Below the pieces are notes generated by a model, which saw nothing but the letters and a program-made list of their open reading frames with translations, was not told where the DNA came from and did no database searches. Made by a program: the position numbers and the translations under genes. From contig CAWAYH010000003.1 of the NCBI GenBank assembly GCA_963786195.1, positions 62,001-126,000 on the forward strand: a stretch of DNA of 64,000 nt. The letters are read 5' to 3'. This stretch comes from CAWAYH01 sp963786195. Its GTDB lineage: Bacteria > Acidobacteriota > Vicinamibacteria > Vicinamibacterales > 2-12-FULL-66-21. Below are positions 29,485-38,753 of the stretch, in pieces; position 1 is the stretch's first letter, and each line of letters opens with the position of its first letter.

Positions 29485-29550
29485 ATCCGTGTTGTCCGCG
29501 GTTGGGTGGATCCGTGCTGTCCGTGTTATCCGCGGATGTTGTCCGCGGAT
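29485..29550. repeat. dispersed TCCGTGTTGTCCGCGGATG repeat, copy 2
   Basis: Several overlapping units (ATCCGTGTTGTCCGCGG, ATCCGTGCTGTCC, GTGTTATCCGCGGATG, TTGTCCGCGGAT) fill the divergent spacer between the GHMP kinase and nagZ. The last unit runs straight into the nagZ -10 box. Confidence 0.65.
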
Positions 29551-29555
29551 ATAAT
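29550..29555 (+). promoter_or_regulatory. -10 element of nagZ (leaderless start)
   Basis: TATAAT at 29550-29555 follows TCCGCGGA and is followed by seven bases and the TTG start of nagZ. Transcription would start at or next to the start codon. No -35 box is evident. Confidence 0.6.
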
Positions 29556-29562
29556 TGCGACA

Positions 29563-30658
29563 TTGTCTCAGAGAGAAATCCGTCGCCACGTCGGACAGCT
29601 GGCGATCGCGGGCTTCGCGGATCACACGATTCCGCCTGAACTGCGCTCGCTCGCGCGCGAATTCGATCTCGGCGGGATCATCCTCTTTGCGCGCAACGTC
29701 GCGGCGCCGGATCAGGTGGCCGACGTCGCGCGGGAGGCGCAGACGCTCGCGCGTGAGCTGCCCGCTCTGGGTGAGCGTCGATCAGGAGGGCGGGCGCGTC
29801 GCGCGCCTGAAGGCGCCGTTCACCGAGTGGCCGCCGATGATGACGCTGGGGCGCAGCGGCGACGAGCGGCTCGCGGCGCGGTTCGCGTCGGCGCTCGCGG
29901 CCGAGCTGAAGGCCGTGGGCATCACGCTCGACTACACGCCCGTCCTCGACATCCACACGAACCCGAAGAACCCCGTGATCGGCGACCGGGCACTGGCCGA
30001 CCGAGCAGACGAGGTGGCGAGGCTCGGGCGCACCATCATCACGACGCTGCAGGATGCCGGCGTGGCGGCGTGCGGCAAGCATTTCCCGGGGCATGGGGAC
30101 ACGAGCACGGATTCGCACCACGAGCTGCCGCTCATCGAGCACCCTCCCGATCGCCTGGAGGCGGTCGAGCTCGTGCCGTTCCGCGCCGCAATCGAGGCTG
30201 GCGTCGCGTCGATCATGACCGCCCACATCCTGATTCCCGCCTTTGACGAGGAGCGTCCAGGAACGCTGTCACCGGCCATCGTGGACGAATTGTTGAAGAA
30301 GAAGCTGGGGTACGGCGGGCTCGTGCTGAGCGACGATCTGGAGATGCGCGCCATCAGCGGACGATACGGCGTCGCCGACGCCACGGTCGCGGCGATCGCC
30401 GCCGGCTGTGACGCGGTCCTCATGTGCGGCGCTTCGCAGGAGACGCAGGGCACCGCGCTCGAAGCCATCATCCGGGCAGTGGAGAAGGGGACGCTTCCGC
30501 TCAAGCGGGTCGAGGATGCGCTTGCACGGCATCGCCGCGTCAAGGAACGGTTCCTGCTGTCCGCTCCCGCGCGTCCGCTCACCGGTCCGGCGCTGCGCGC
30601 CGCGCTCGGCCGGGACGAGCACCAGGCCGTGGCTGCCGAAATGGCGAGGTTTGCGTAG
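29563..30658 (+). CDS. nagZ: beta-N-acetylhexosaminidase NagZ (one frame change near 29,765)
   Basis: A family 3 glycosidase that removes N-acetylglucosamine from anhydro-muropeptides in wall recycling. Signatures: FDLGGIILFARNV, VDQEGGRVARLK, GKHFPGHGDTSTDSHHELP (catalytic His/Asp dyad loop) and LSDDLEMRAI (nucleophile Asp). The length of about 364 residues is normal for single-domain NagZ. TTG 29563 is chosen because it follows the -10 at leaderless distance and precedes the conserved start. One extra C near 29,765 breaks the frame. It heads the recycling cluster ldcA-mpl-pxpBC-murB-murA. Confidence 0.9.
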
Positions 30659-30673
30659 TGGTTCGGTTGGCCC

Positions 30674-31600
30674 ATGCGTAAGCCGCGCGCCCTTCAGCGC
30701 GGCGATCGCGTCGCCGTGATCGCGCCCGCGAGCCCGTTTGCCCGGGAGGAGTTTGCGCCCGGGCTCGACGAGCTGCGTGCGCTCGGATTCGAGCCCGTTC
30801 ACGACGAAACCGTGTTCGACCGGCTCGGCTATGTGGCCGGCACGCCGGAATCCCGGGCGTCGGCCTTCCGCACAGCGTGGGAGGATCCCTCGATCGCTGC
30901 GGTCTTCACCGCGCGCGGGGGTTACGGCAGCGTCCAGGTTCTGCCGCTCCTCGATCCGGACGAGACGGCCCGACACGCCAAGGCCTTCATCGGCTACAGC
31001 GACAACACATCGATCCTGACGTGGCTGACCCAACGCTGCGGCATCGTCTCGTTCCACGGGCCGATGATCGAGCGGCGACTGGCCCGCGGTGAGGCCGGAT
31101 ACGATCGCGACACGTTCATCCGCTGTCTCTGCCGCCCGGAACCGGCCGGCGCGATCACGCACCCGCAGGTGACGGTCGTACAACCGGGAGAGGCGGCGGG
31201 CATGTTGACGGGCGGAACGCTGGCCCAGCTCACGGCGTCACTCGGCACACCCTACGCCTTCGATCCGCCTGCGGGCTGTGTGCTCTTTCTCGATGAAGTC
31301 GGAGAGCGGCCCTTTCGAATCGATCGCATGCTGACGCAGTTGCGGCTTGCCGGCCTGCTCGGGCGTGCTTCTGCCGTCGTCTTCGGCGAGCTGCCGAGGT
31401 GTGACGAGCCGGGAGGCCAGCCCAGAGCCCGCGACGTGATCGCGAACGTGATGCGCGGGTTTCCGGGGCCGATACTGTTCGGGCTGCCGTCCGGGCATAC
31501 CGATGGCCCGACGATGACGCTGCCCCTGGGCGTGCGGGCCCGGGTCGTGTCAGCGCCCGCTCCTGCGGTGATTATCGAAGAGGCGGCCGTGTGCCCGTGA
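30674..31600 (+). CDS. ldcA: murein LD-carboxypeptidase
   Basis: A cytosolic serine peptidase (family S66) that trims the terminal D-Ala from recycled murein tetrapeptides. Visible: VIAPASPF at the N-terminus, TARGGYGSVQVLP, the nucleophile Ser in AFIGYSDNTSIL, the catalytic Glu in CVLFLDEVGERPF and the His in GLPSGHTDGP. 308 residues, complete. It sits between nagZ and mpl, which act immediately before and after it in recycling, and overlaps mpl by ten bases. Confidence 0.93.
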   Translation: MRKPRALQRGDRVAVIAPASPFAREEFAPGLDELRALGFEPVHDETVFDRLGYVAGTPESRASAFRTAWEDPSIAAVFTARGGYGSVQVLPLLDPDETARHAKAFIGYSDNTSILTWLTQRCGIVSFHGPMIERRLARGEAGYDRDTFIRCLCRPEPAGAITHPQVTVVQPGEAAGMLTGGTLAQLTASLGTPYAFDPPAGCVLFLDEVGERPFRIDRMLTQLRLAGLLGRASAVVFGELPRCDEPGGQPRARDVIANVMRGFPGPILFGLPSGHTDGPTMTLPLGVRARVVSAPAPAVIIEEAAVCP

Positions 31601-32994
31601 CGCGTGTTCACCTGATCGGCATCTGTGGGACCGCGATGGCGACCCTGGCAGCGCTCCTGAAGAGCAAGGGATTCGACGTGCGCGGATCGGACCAGAACGT
31701 GTACCCGCCGATGAGCGATTTCCTGCAGGAGCAGGGCATCACGCTGCTGCAGGGATACCTGCCGGATCACATCAGCGCGGACCTCGATCTGGTCGTGGTT
31801 GGCAACGCGATTTCGCGCGGGAATCCGGAACTGGAAGAAGTCCTCGATCGGAAGATTCGCTATTGCTCGCTTCCAGAGGCCATCCGCGATCATTTTCTGT
31901 GGGGTTCTCGGTCCGTCGTGATTGCCGGCACGCACGGCAAGACGACAACGACGGCCCTGACGTCCTGGCTTCTGGCGCATGGCGGCGCGGACCCCAGCGT
32001 CCTGATCGGCGGCATCGCCGAGAACTTCGAGAGCAGCTATCGGGTGGGCGGCGGGCGTGAGTTCGTCATCGAGGGCGACGAGTACGACAGCGCGTTCTTC
32101 GACAAGACCGCCAAGTTCCTGAAGTATCTGCCCGACATCGCCGTGGTGGGTAACATCGAGTTCGATCACGCGGACATCTACCCGGATCTGGACGCCATCC
32201 GGCTGACGTTTCAACGGTTCGTGAACCTCATCCCGCGGAGGGGCCTCCTCCTGCTCGGCGCCGACAACGCCGACGCGCTCGCCCTGCGAAGCCGCGCCCG
32301 CTGCCGTATCGAGACGTTTGGCCTGGCCGATGGCGCCGACTGGCAGGCGCACGACCTGAAGGTCGGAACGTCCTCGACGACGTTCAACGTGCGGCGCGAC
32401 GGGCGGCCGTCCGGCACGTTCGAGGTGCCGCTTCTGGGCGCGTTCAACGTCCGGAACGCGCTCGCGGCGCTCGCGGTCGGCGCGGCGGTGGGTCTGAACA
32501 CCGACACCATGGCGGACGGCCTCCGGCGGTTCAAGGGCGTGCGCCGGCGTCTCCAGCACCGGGGGACTGTGCGCGGGGTTGCCGTGTACGACGACTTCGC
32601 GCACCATCCGACGGCGATCGCGGAGACGCTGGAGGGAATCCGCTCCGCGCATCCCGATAGTCGGATCTGGGCGATCTTCGAGCCGCGGTCGGCCACGTCC
32701 TGCCGGCGCGTCTTTCAGGCAGACTTCGTGCGAGCGCTGTCGAAGGCCGATCGGGTCATCCTGCCGGCCGTGTTCCGCTCGACCCTTCCCGAGGGCGAGC
32801 GTTTGTCGGCGGAGCAGATCGTAACCGAGTTGAAGACCGGCGGCGTCGACGCCCGCTACATTCCCAAGACCGAGGACATCGTCTCGACGGTCGACCGCGA
32901 GAGCCGCGACGGCGACCTCGTCGTCATCATGTCGAACGGCGGATTCGACGACATCCATCGCAAACTGCTCGCGGCGCTCGAGCAGCCCCGGTAG
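31591..32994 (+). CDS. mpl: UDP-MurNAc : L-Ala-gamma-D-Glu-mDAP ligase
   Basis: Mpl reattaches the salvaged tripeptide to UDP-MurNAc. It starts with the Mur-ligase nucleotide fold HLIGICGTAMATLAALLK, has the ATP loop AGTHGKTTTTALTSW, GDEYDSAFFDKTAKF (specific to Mpl rather than MurC) and DDFAHHPTAI. 467 residues. With nagZ and ldcA this forms an almost complete intracellular murein-tripeptide salvage route. Confidence 0.93.
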   Translation: MPVTRVHLIGICGTAMATLAALLKSKGFDVRGSDQNVYPPMSDFLQEQGITLLQGYLPDHISADLDLVVVGNAISRGNPELEEVLDRKIRYCSLPEAIRDHFLWGSRSVVIAGTHGKTTTTALTSWLLAHGGADPSVLIGGIAENFESSYRVGGGREFVIEGDEYDSAFFDKTAKFLKYLPDIAVVGNIEFDHADIYPDLDAIRLTFQRFVNLIPRRGLLLLGADNADALALRSRARCRIETFGLADGADWQAHDLKVGTSSTTFNVRRDGRPSGTFEVPLLGAFNVRNALAALAVGAAVGLNTDTMADGLRRFKGVRRRLQHRGTVRGVAVYDDFAHHPTAIAETLEGIRSAHPDSRIWAIFEPRSATSCRRVFQADFVRALSKADRVILPAVFRSTLPEGERLSAEQIVTELKTGGVDARYIPKTEDIVSTVDRESRDGDLVVIMSNGGFDDIHRKLLAALEQPR

Positions 32995-33000
32995 CCCGTC

Positions 33001-33675
33001 ATGGGTCCATTCAAGGTGCTCGCTGCGGGGGACGCCGCGTTGCTGATCGAACTGCCGGAGAGACTCGATCCGCAAATCAACATGACCTGCATCGGGCTCG
33101 CGCGCGCCATCGAGGCCAGGTTCGGAAGTGGCGTGCGGGATGTCGTCATCGGCTATTGCACCGTCACGGTGTATTTCGATCCGTTGACGGTCGATGCCGC
33201 ATGGCTCGAGCGTGAAGTCGAGGACATCGTGGAGAAGCTCGACGCCGAGGATTCCGTAGCGGGCGCGCTCGTCGACGTTCCGGTGTGCTACGGCGGGGAG
33301 TTCGGACCGGACCTGGCGGATGTGGCACGCTTCGGCTCGTGCTCGGAAGACGAGGTCATCGACATTCACACGGGTTCGGAGTACCGCGTGTATCTGGTTG
33401 GCTTCGTTCCAGGATGGGCCTACATGGCCGAAGTCGAACCACGAATCGCCGCGCCGCGCCGGCTCACACCACGGACCGTCGTGCCGCCCGGCTCGGTGGC
33501 CATCGCCGGGCCGCAGACGGGGATTTACCCGGCTCCGACACCGGGCGGCTGGAACATCATCGGCCGTACGCCCATCAAGCCGTACGATCCGGCGCGGGCC
33601 GAGCCGTTCCTCTTCAAGCCCGGCGACCGCGTTCGATTCCATCGCGTCTCCGCAGACGAGTTCGATCGCGTGTGA
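33001..33675 (+). CDS. pxpB: 5-oxoprolinase subunit B
   Basis: One subunit of the ATP-dependent PxpABC enzyme that opens 5-oxoproline to glutamate. It shows AAGDAALLIELPE at the N-terminus, DVPVCYGGEFGPDLADVA, VYLVGFVPGWAYM and PRRLTPRTVVPPGSVAIAG, which match the KipI/PxpB pattern. 224 residues, complete. It is followed by pxpC; pxpA is not in the window. Its place inside a murein-recycling operon suggests handling of oxoproline released from wall glutamate, which is inference. Confidence 0.9.
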   Translation: MGPFKVLAAGDAALLIELPERLDPQINMTCIGLARAIEARFGSGVRDVVIGYCTVTVYFDPLTVDAAWLEREVEDIVEKLDAEDSVAGALVDVPVCYGGEFGPDLADVARFGSCSEDEVIDIHTGSEYRVYLVGFVPGWAYMAEVEPRIAAPRRLTPRTVVPPGSVAIAGPQTGIYPAPTPGGWNIIGRTPIKPYDPARAEPFLFKPGDRVRFHRVSADEFDRV

Positions 33676-33706
33676 TGCGTCCATTCTTCTTCGTCAGAGC
33701 GTCGTC

Positions 33707-34618
33707 GTGGCCACGCTGACCGTCATCCGCCCCGGCATGTTGTCGACGGTCCAGGACCTCGGTCGCTGGGGACGACAGTCGAGCGGTGTGCCGGTGGCCG
33801 GCCCGATGGACGACTATTCGCACAGGTTCGCCAACGATCTCGTGGGCAACGAGAAGGGCGCGGCGGCGCTGGAGATCACGTTGATCGGTCCGGAGCTCGA
33901 GGCAGACGCGGATGTCGTCTTCGCCGTCACTGGCGCGCGGTTCAGTCTGACGGCCGGCGGAGCGCCCGCGCCGATGGATGCGGAGTTCATGCTGCGCGCG
34001 GGCACGAGGCTGCGATTCGGATCGCGTGTCGCCGGCACGCGGGCGTCGCTGGCCGTTGCGGGAGGCTTCGACGTGGAGCGTCTGTACGGCAGCCGCGCGA
34101 CGAGCCTGATTAGCAAGATGGGACCATTCGGCGGCCGCGCGCTGATGGCGGGCGACCTGCTGCCGGTCGCGGCGCGCGGGACCGTCGCTGCGAGACCCGG
34201 GCGGCTCAGAACTCCGTTGCCCATCCCAGCGGGTGGCGCGAAGCTGCGCGTCATTCCTGGCCCGCACGTGGACCGGTTCGCGGCGTCGGCATACGATACG
34301 TTGTTCAGTTCGCGTTTTACCGTCACGCCCCAGTCCAATCGCATGGGCTATCGACTGGACGGTCCGGCGCTGGCTCATCGGACGCGTGCGGACATTCTTT
34401 CTGATGCCACGCCGCTTGGATCGATTCAGGTTCCGGGCTCAGGCCAGCCTATTCTCCTGATGGCCGACAGACAGACGACGGGCGGCTACCCGAAAATCGC
34501 CACGGTGATCTCGGCGGATCTGCCGTTGGCCGGGCAGCTGGCGCCGGGCGACTGGATCGAATTCAAGCCGTGCACGCGCGAGCAGGCGATGGACGCGCTT
34601 CGGGCGCGGTATCCGTGA
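33707..34618 (+). CDS. pxpC: 5-oxoprolinase subunit C
   Basis: The KipA/PxpC subunit. Signatures: MLSTVQDLGRWGRQSSGVPV, GPMDDYSHRFAND, ALEITLIGPELE, TPQSNRMGYRLDGPAL and a final MADRQTTGGYPKIATVI. GTG 33707 is the best start, just before the conserved TLTVIRPG strand (303 residues); the frame upstream is a pxpB shadow. Its TGA overlaps the murB GTG. Confidence 0.9.
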   Translation: MATLTVIRPGMLSTVQDLGRWGRQSSGVPVAGPMDDYSHRFANDLVGNEKGAAALEITLIGPELEADADVVFAVTGARFSLTAGGAPAPMDAEFMLRAGTRLRFGSRVAGTRASLAVAGGFDVERLYGSRATSLISKMGPFGGRALMAGDLLPVAARGTVAARPGRLRTPLPIPAGGAKLRVIPGPHVDRFAASAYDTLFSSRFTVTPQSNRMGYRLDGPALAHRTRADILSDATPLGSIQVPGSGQPILLMADRQTTGGYPKIATVISADLPLAGQLAPGDWIEFKPCTREQAMDALRARYP

Positions 34619-35559
34619 CGCTCGATCTCGAACGCAGATTCGCACAGGCGCTGGCCGACGGGCGTCGAGTGCGCCGCAACGCGCCGCTGGCGCCGCTGAC
34701 GACGTTCAAAGTGGGCGGGCCGGCGGACTGGCTGGTCGAATTGCGCGGCGCGCGCGAGCTGATGGACGTCCTGGCACTCGCGCGCGAACATGCCCTGCCG
34801 GTGACGGTCCTCGGCGGGGGCTCGAACGTGCTGATCGCTGATTCGGGATTGAGGGGTCTCGTCATCCGTGTGCACGGCGGGGAAGTCGTGCCGCTCGACG
34901 CGGGTCACATTCGCGCGGACGGCGGCGTGACCATCAACGGCCTGGTGCGCTGGACGATCGTTCACGGCGTGGCGGGCCTGCAAGCGTGGGCCGGCACGCC
35001 GGGGACGGTGGGAGGCGCCATTCACGGCAACGCCCACTTCAAGGGCCGGCTGATCAGCGAGTTGATCCGGGACGTGTCGCTTGTCTCGCTCGACGGGGAC
35101 GTGTCGGACATCCCGGTTGCCGACATGGAATTCGGTTATGACCACAGCCGGCTGCACCGGACGAAGGAGGTCGTGGTGTCCGCGGACTTCCGCGTGACGT
35201 CCGGCGAACCGGACGCGCTTCGGGCGGTGGCGCGGGAGTCGCTCGCGTTCCGAAAGCGGACGCAGCCGCTCGAGTCGGCGAGCGCCGGGTGCATCTTTCA
35301 GAATCCGGTGCCGCCGCGTGACATCATTCCTGACGGCATCCCGGCGTCCGCGGGCGCTCTGGTCGATCGGGCCGGCCTCAAGAACGCCCGCACCGGTCAC
35401 GCGCGGGTGTCGACAACGCACGCCAACTTCATCGTGAATGAAGGGGGCGCCAGCGCGGACGAGATCCGCGAGCTGGTGGAACGCTGCAAGCACGACGTCC
35501 GCGCGCGTTTCGGGGTCGAGTTGCGCGAAGAGATTGTGTACCTCGGGTTCGAACGGTGA
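34615..35559 (+). CDS. murB: UDP-N-acetylenolpyruvoylglucosamine reductase
   Basis: MurB makes UDP-MurNAc by NADPH reduction. The FAD domain has NAPLAPLTTFKVGGPADWL, VLGGGSNVLIADSG and GTPGTVGGAIHGNAH. The catalytic loop is ESASAGCIFQNP, with Cys where many MurBs have Ser, a variant seen elsewhere. The compact C-terminus indicates the short type (about 314 residues). GTG 34615 overlaps pxpC. Confidence 0.93.
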   Translation: MTLDLERRFAQALADGRRVRRNAPLAPLTTFKVGGPADWLVELRGARELMDVLALAREHALPVTVLGGGSNVLIADSGLRGLVIRVHGGEVVPLDAGHIRADGGVTINGLVRWTIVHGVAGLQAWAGTPGTVGGAIHGNAHFKGRLISELIRDVSLVSLDGDVSDIPVADMEFGYDHSRLHRTKEVVVSADFRVTSGEPDALRAVARESLAFRKRTQPLESASAGCIFQNPVPPRDIIPDGIPASAGALVDRAGLKNARTGHARVSTTHANFIVNEGGASADEIRELVERCKHDVRARFGVELREEIVYLGFER

Positions 35560-35594
35560 GACCAACGGGGGCGGAACGGCGATGAGGTTCCCGC

Positions 35595-36852
35595 ATGGCG
35601 ATTCTGAAGATTGAAGGCGGCCGCCGGTTGTCGGGCCGCGTGTCGGTCGAGGGCAACAAGAACTCGGCGCTGCCGCTGCTGGCCGCCTGCCTGCTGACGG
35701 ATCAGGAATGCGATGATCTCGAACGTCCCGAGGATCAGGGACGTCGAGGTGCTGATCGAGCTGCTCGTCGGGCTGGGGGCCAGCGTCGATGGCATTGGCA
35801 CGTCTACGCTGAGAATCAAGTGCGCCGAGGTCACGACCGACAAACCCGATCCGTGGCTGGTCGGACGTCTGCGCGGTTCGGTGCTGCTCCTCGGCCCGCT
35901 GCTCGCGAGAAAGGGATCCGCGCGGCTGGCGCCACCTGGAGGTGACTTTCCCGCGCGGCGGACGATCACCACGCACCTGCAGGCCCTGATGGCGCTCGGC
36001 GCGGTGGCGCTGGAAGAGCCCGGACACGCCCTCGAGGTCCCCTGGGGACTCTCAGGGGCGTCCTTTTACCTCGACGAGGCCTCTGTGACCGGCACCGAGA
36101 CCGCGCTGCTCGCTGCAGCCGCGGCAAAAGGCCGGACAGAAATCCGCCATGCCGCCCTGGAACCGCACGTCGTCGAGCTCTGTCGTTTTCTGCGTTCGAT
36201 GGGCGTCTCGATCGAGGGCGAGGGGACGCCGACGATTCGCGTAGAAGCACCGGCTCGATTCGGGGGCGCGCAGCATCGACTCGACGGTGACTACATCGAG
36301 GCCGGCAGCTGGGGAGTGGTCGCGGCGATCACCGGCGGCGGGATCGAAGTGACGGGGGCGCGGGGCATCGATCTGGAGGTTGTCGCTGCGCCGCTCAAGA
36401 AGATGGGGCTGACGTGCGCCTGGGACGACGACCGGTTCGTCGTCGAGCCGTCCGCGCTGACAGCGGTGAGGCGAATCACCACGGGCCTCTGGCCAGGGTT
36501 TCCGAGCGACATGGTCAGCCTCGTGACGGTGCTCGCGACCCAGGCGGACGGTCAGACGCTCGTGCACGACTGGCTGTACGAGCTGCGCCTGTTCGCGCTG
36601 GAGCAGTTGAGCGCGATGCGAGCCGATCTGTTCCTGTGCGACCCGCACCGGATGATCGTTTCGGGACCGACGAAGCTGCGGGGCCGTCACCTCGACAGTC
36701 GGGACCTTCGATCGGGAATGGCTCTCATCGCCGCGGCGCTTGCGGCGGAAGGACAGAGTCAGGTCGCACCGCTCGAGACCGTCGAGCGCGGATACGCCGC
36801 GCTGGTGGAGCGGCTCAAGTCGCTGGGAGCGCAGGTCGAACGGGTCAGCTAG
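35595..36852 (+). CDS. murA: UDP-GlcNAc 1-carboxyvinyltransferase with Asp in place of the catalytic Cys
   Basis: MurA transfers enolpyruvate to UDP-GlcNAc, the first committed wall step. The N-terminal Lys-Asn pair lies in VEGNKNSALPLLAA. GTETALLAAAAAKGRTEI, DYIEAGSWGVVAAITGG, FPSDMVSLVTV and DLRSGMALIAAALAAEG match the family. The flexible loop reads LAPPGGDFPARR, so the Cys normally at this position is Asp (codon 35944-35946). One extra base near 35,713 breaks the frame after residue 39. It converges on the secretin gene with only 2 bp between stops. Confidence 0.88.
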
Positions 36853-36854
36853 AG

Positions 36855-38753
36855 CTAGCTCCCGCCGCCGCCCGGTTTCTTGGGCGGGGTGACGGGTACT
36901 GAGGTTCCGGGCAGCTGCTGCAGGCCTGGCGGAAACGGCGCCTGGAGCGGTTGCGGGAACGCGGGCGGCGCCGGCGCAGCCGGGGGCTGTCCCGGGCCGG
37001 GGTTCGACGGGTCGACGTCACGCGGAACGGCCGCCGGCTGCGCGAGATCGACACGCGCGGCGCCGCTGGTGCGGCCCAGTCGAAACGGCCGCAGGTCCTC
37101 TTCCGACACCTCGAGCGCCCGCACGATGTGCGGCGTAATCGTCATGATGATGTCGGTCTGCAGCGTTTCCTTGCGGTTGCTCGCGAACAGACGCCCGACG
37201 AAGGGGATGTCGCTCAGCCCCGGCAGGCCGGCGAGCACCGTTCGCTCCTCGTCACGAATCAGCCCGGCGAGCATGTTGGTTTCGCCGTCCTTCAGCCGGA
37301 TCGTCGACGTGATCTGACGGTTGCCGAACGTGTTCAGGCCGGCGGTCACGCCGGTCCCGCTGCCCGATATGTTGCTGAGCTCGATTTTGAGCGTCAGCGA
37401 GACTTCATCATCGTGATGCGTGCGCGGCGTGATGTCGATGTTGACGCCGATCGTCCGGTACGTGAACGACGTGATCGGCTGCTGGTTGATGCCGCCGGTC
37501 GCGATGGGCGCGAAGACGGTGACGGGAACCGGCACGTCCTCACCGAACTTCGCCTGCGCGGCGATCCCCTCTGCCGTGCGCAGCTGCGGGTTCGCCAGAA
37601 CCCTCGTGTTCGAGTCGTTCTTCAGCAGTCGATAGTAGATGCCGGGCACGCCCGTCACGAAGACGTCCGCGCGCGTCAGGTTCGACAGATCCTCGAGCGT
37701 CTGGCCCGGCCGGTTCACGTCCATCGATCCGCTGATGCCGGGGGATCCGGGCGACGCGATCTGCAGGCCGAACTCGCGAAGACGCGTGCGGTCCACCTCG
37801 AGCAGCTCGACGTCGATGACCACTTCGGGCCTGGCCTTGTCGATGGCGGCGATCAGCCGACTTGCGGCCGCGATGTGCTCGGGCGTGTCCTGCAGCGAGA
37901 TGGCGTTGATGGCCGTCGTCCCGGTGATCTGGCGGACGTCCACGACGATCCGCAGGAGGTCGATCACTTCTTTCATGTCCGCGTTGCTCAGGTAGATCGT
38001 CCGGACGACCGAATCCTCGTACTCGCGACGCTTGGCGGCGGTGTCGGGGATGATCGTGATCGTCCGCTGCGCGGTCACGCGAAAGAACGTCCTCGTGGTG
38101 GCGGTGAGGGAGGTCAGCGCGTCCACCAGGGTCATGTTGCGGAGGTCGGCGTTGATCGGCTCCTCACGGAACGCCGGATCGAAGACGACGTTCAATCCCG
38201 CGAACTGGGCGATGGAGCGGAACACCGCGCGGCTGCTGGCCGAGCTGAACACGAGCGAGTCGGGCAGCTTCGCGCCCACTGGCAGATCCAGTCCGGGCGG
38301 CGGCAAATCGCGCGTGCGCGCGATGAGGGACTCGAGTTCCGTCTTGCCGTTCCGCGTGGCAACGGCCTTGGCCCGTACTTTCTGCCGCGCCTCGCGCAGT
38401 GCGACAACGACCTGTTCGTCGGTTGGATTCAGTTCGGACGCGATCTGGAATTCGGCGGCGGCTTCTTCGTATCGCTCGACCGCCGAGAGGCGCCGACCTC
38501 TGAACGTGTGTTCCTGCGACGCTCTGAGACGCGAGCGCTGCAGCGCGAGGCGCGCGTTCTGATCGTCGGGATTGGCGCGGACCGCGTTCGTGTACTCGAT
38601 GACCGCGCGATCGTAGTCCTGGACGCTCTCGGCGCGTTCGCCAGCCCGGAACGCCGAGCTCGTCGCGCAGCCCGACACGAGCGCGGCGACGGCCAGGCAA
38701 CGTGCGATGGTGACACTCGTTCGCCGCTGCTCAGTGTTTCGCCGGTCCGCCAT
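36855..38753 (-). CDS. secretin (GspD/PilQ-type outer-membrane channel) with N-terminal TPRs
   Basis: 632 residues. The N-terminus has a lipobox-like end (AVAALVSGCATSS), suggesting a lipoprotein. Two TPR-like repeats follow (DYDRAVIEYTNAVRANPDDQ and YEEAAAEFQIASELNPTDEQ). Then come a secretin N-terminal (STN) strand set (VDALTSLTATTRTFFRV), N1-type repeats, and the secretin core (VLANPQLRTAEGIAAQAKFG to LPGLSDIPFVGRLF, TDIIMTITPHIV). The C-terminus is proline-rich. It would form the outer-membrane pore of a type II-like or type IV pilus-like system, but no partner genes are nearby. It is co-directional and overlaps the 3' end of lolA, a lipoprotein carrier that may serve it. Confidence 0.88.
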   Translation of the reverse strand: MADRRNTEQRRTSVTIARCLAVAALVSGCATSSAFRAGERAESVQDYDRAVIEYTNAVRANPDDQNARLALQRSRLRASQEHTFRGRRLSAVERYEEAAAEFQIASELNPTDEQVVVALREARQKVRAKAVATRNGKTELESLIARTRDLPPPGLDLPVGAKLPDSLVFSSASSRAVFRSIAQFAGLNVVFDPAFREEPINADLRNMTLVDALTSLTATTRTFFRVTAQRTITIIPDTAAKRREYEDSVVRTIYLSNADMKEVIDLLRIVVDVRQITGTTAINAISLQDTPEHIAAASRLIAAIDKARPEVVIDVELLEVDRTRLREFGLQIASPGSPGISGSMDVNRPGQTLEDLSNLTRADVFVTGVPGIYYRLLKNDSNTRVLANPQLRTAEGIAAQAKFGEDVPVPVTVFAPIATGGINQQPITSFTYRTIGVNIDITPRTHHDDEVSLTLKIELSNISGSGTGVTAGLNTFGNRQITSTIRLKDGETNMLAGLIRDEERTVLAGLPGLSDIPFVGRLFASNRKETLQTDIIMTITPHIVRALEVSEEDLRPFRLGRTSGAARVDLAQPAAVPRDVDPSNPGPGQPPAAPAPPAFPQPLQAPFPPGLQQLPGTSVPVTPPKKPGGGGS

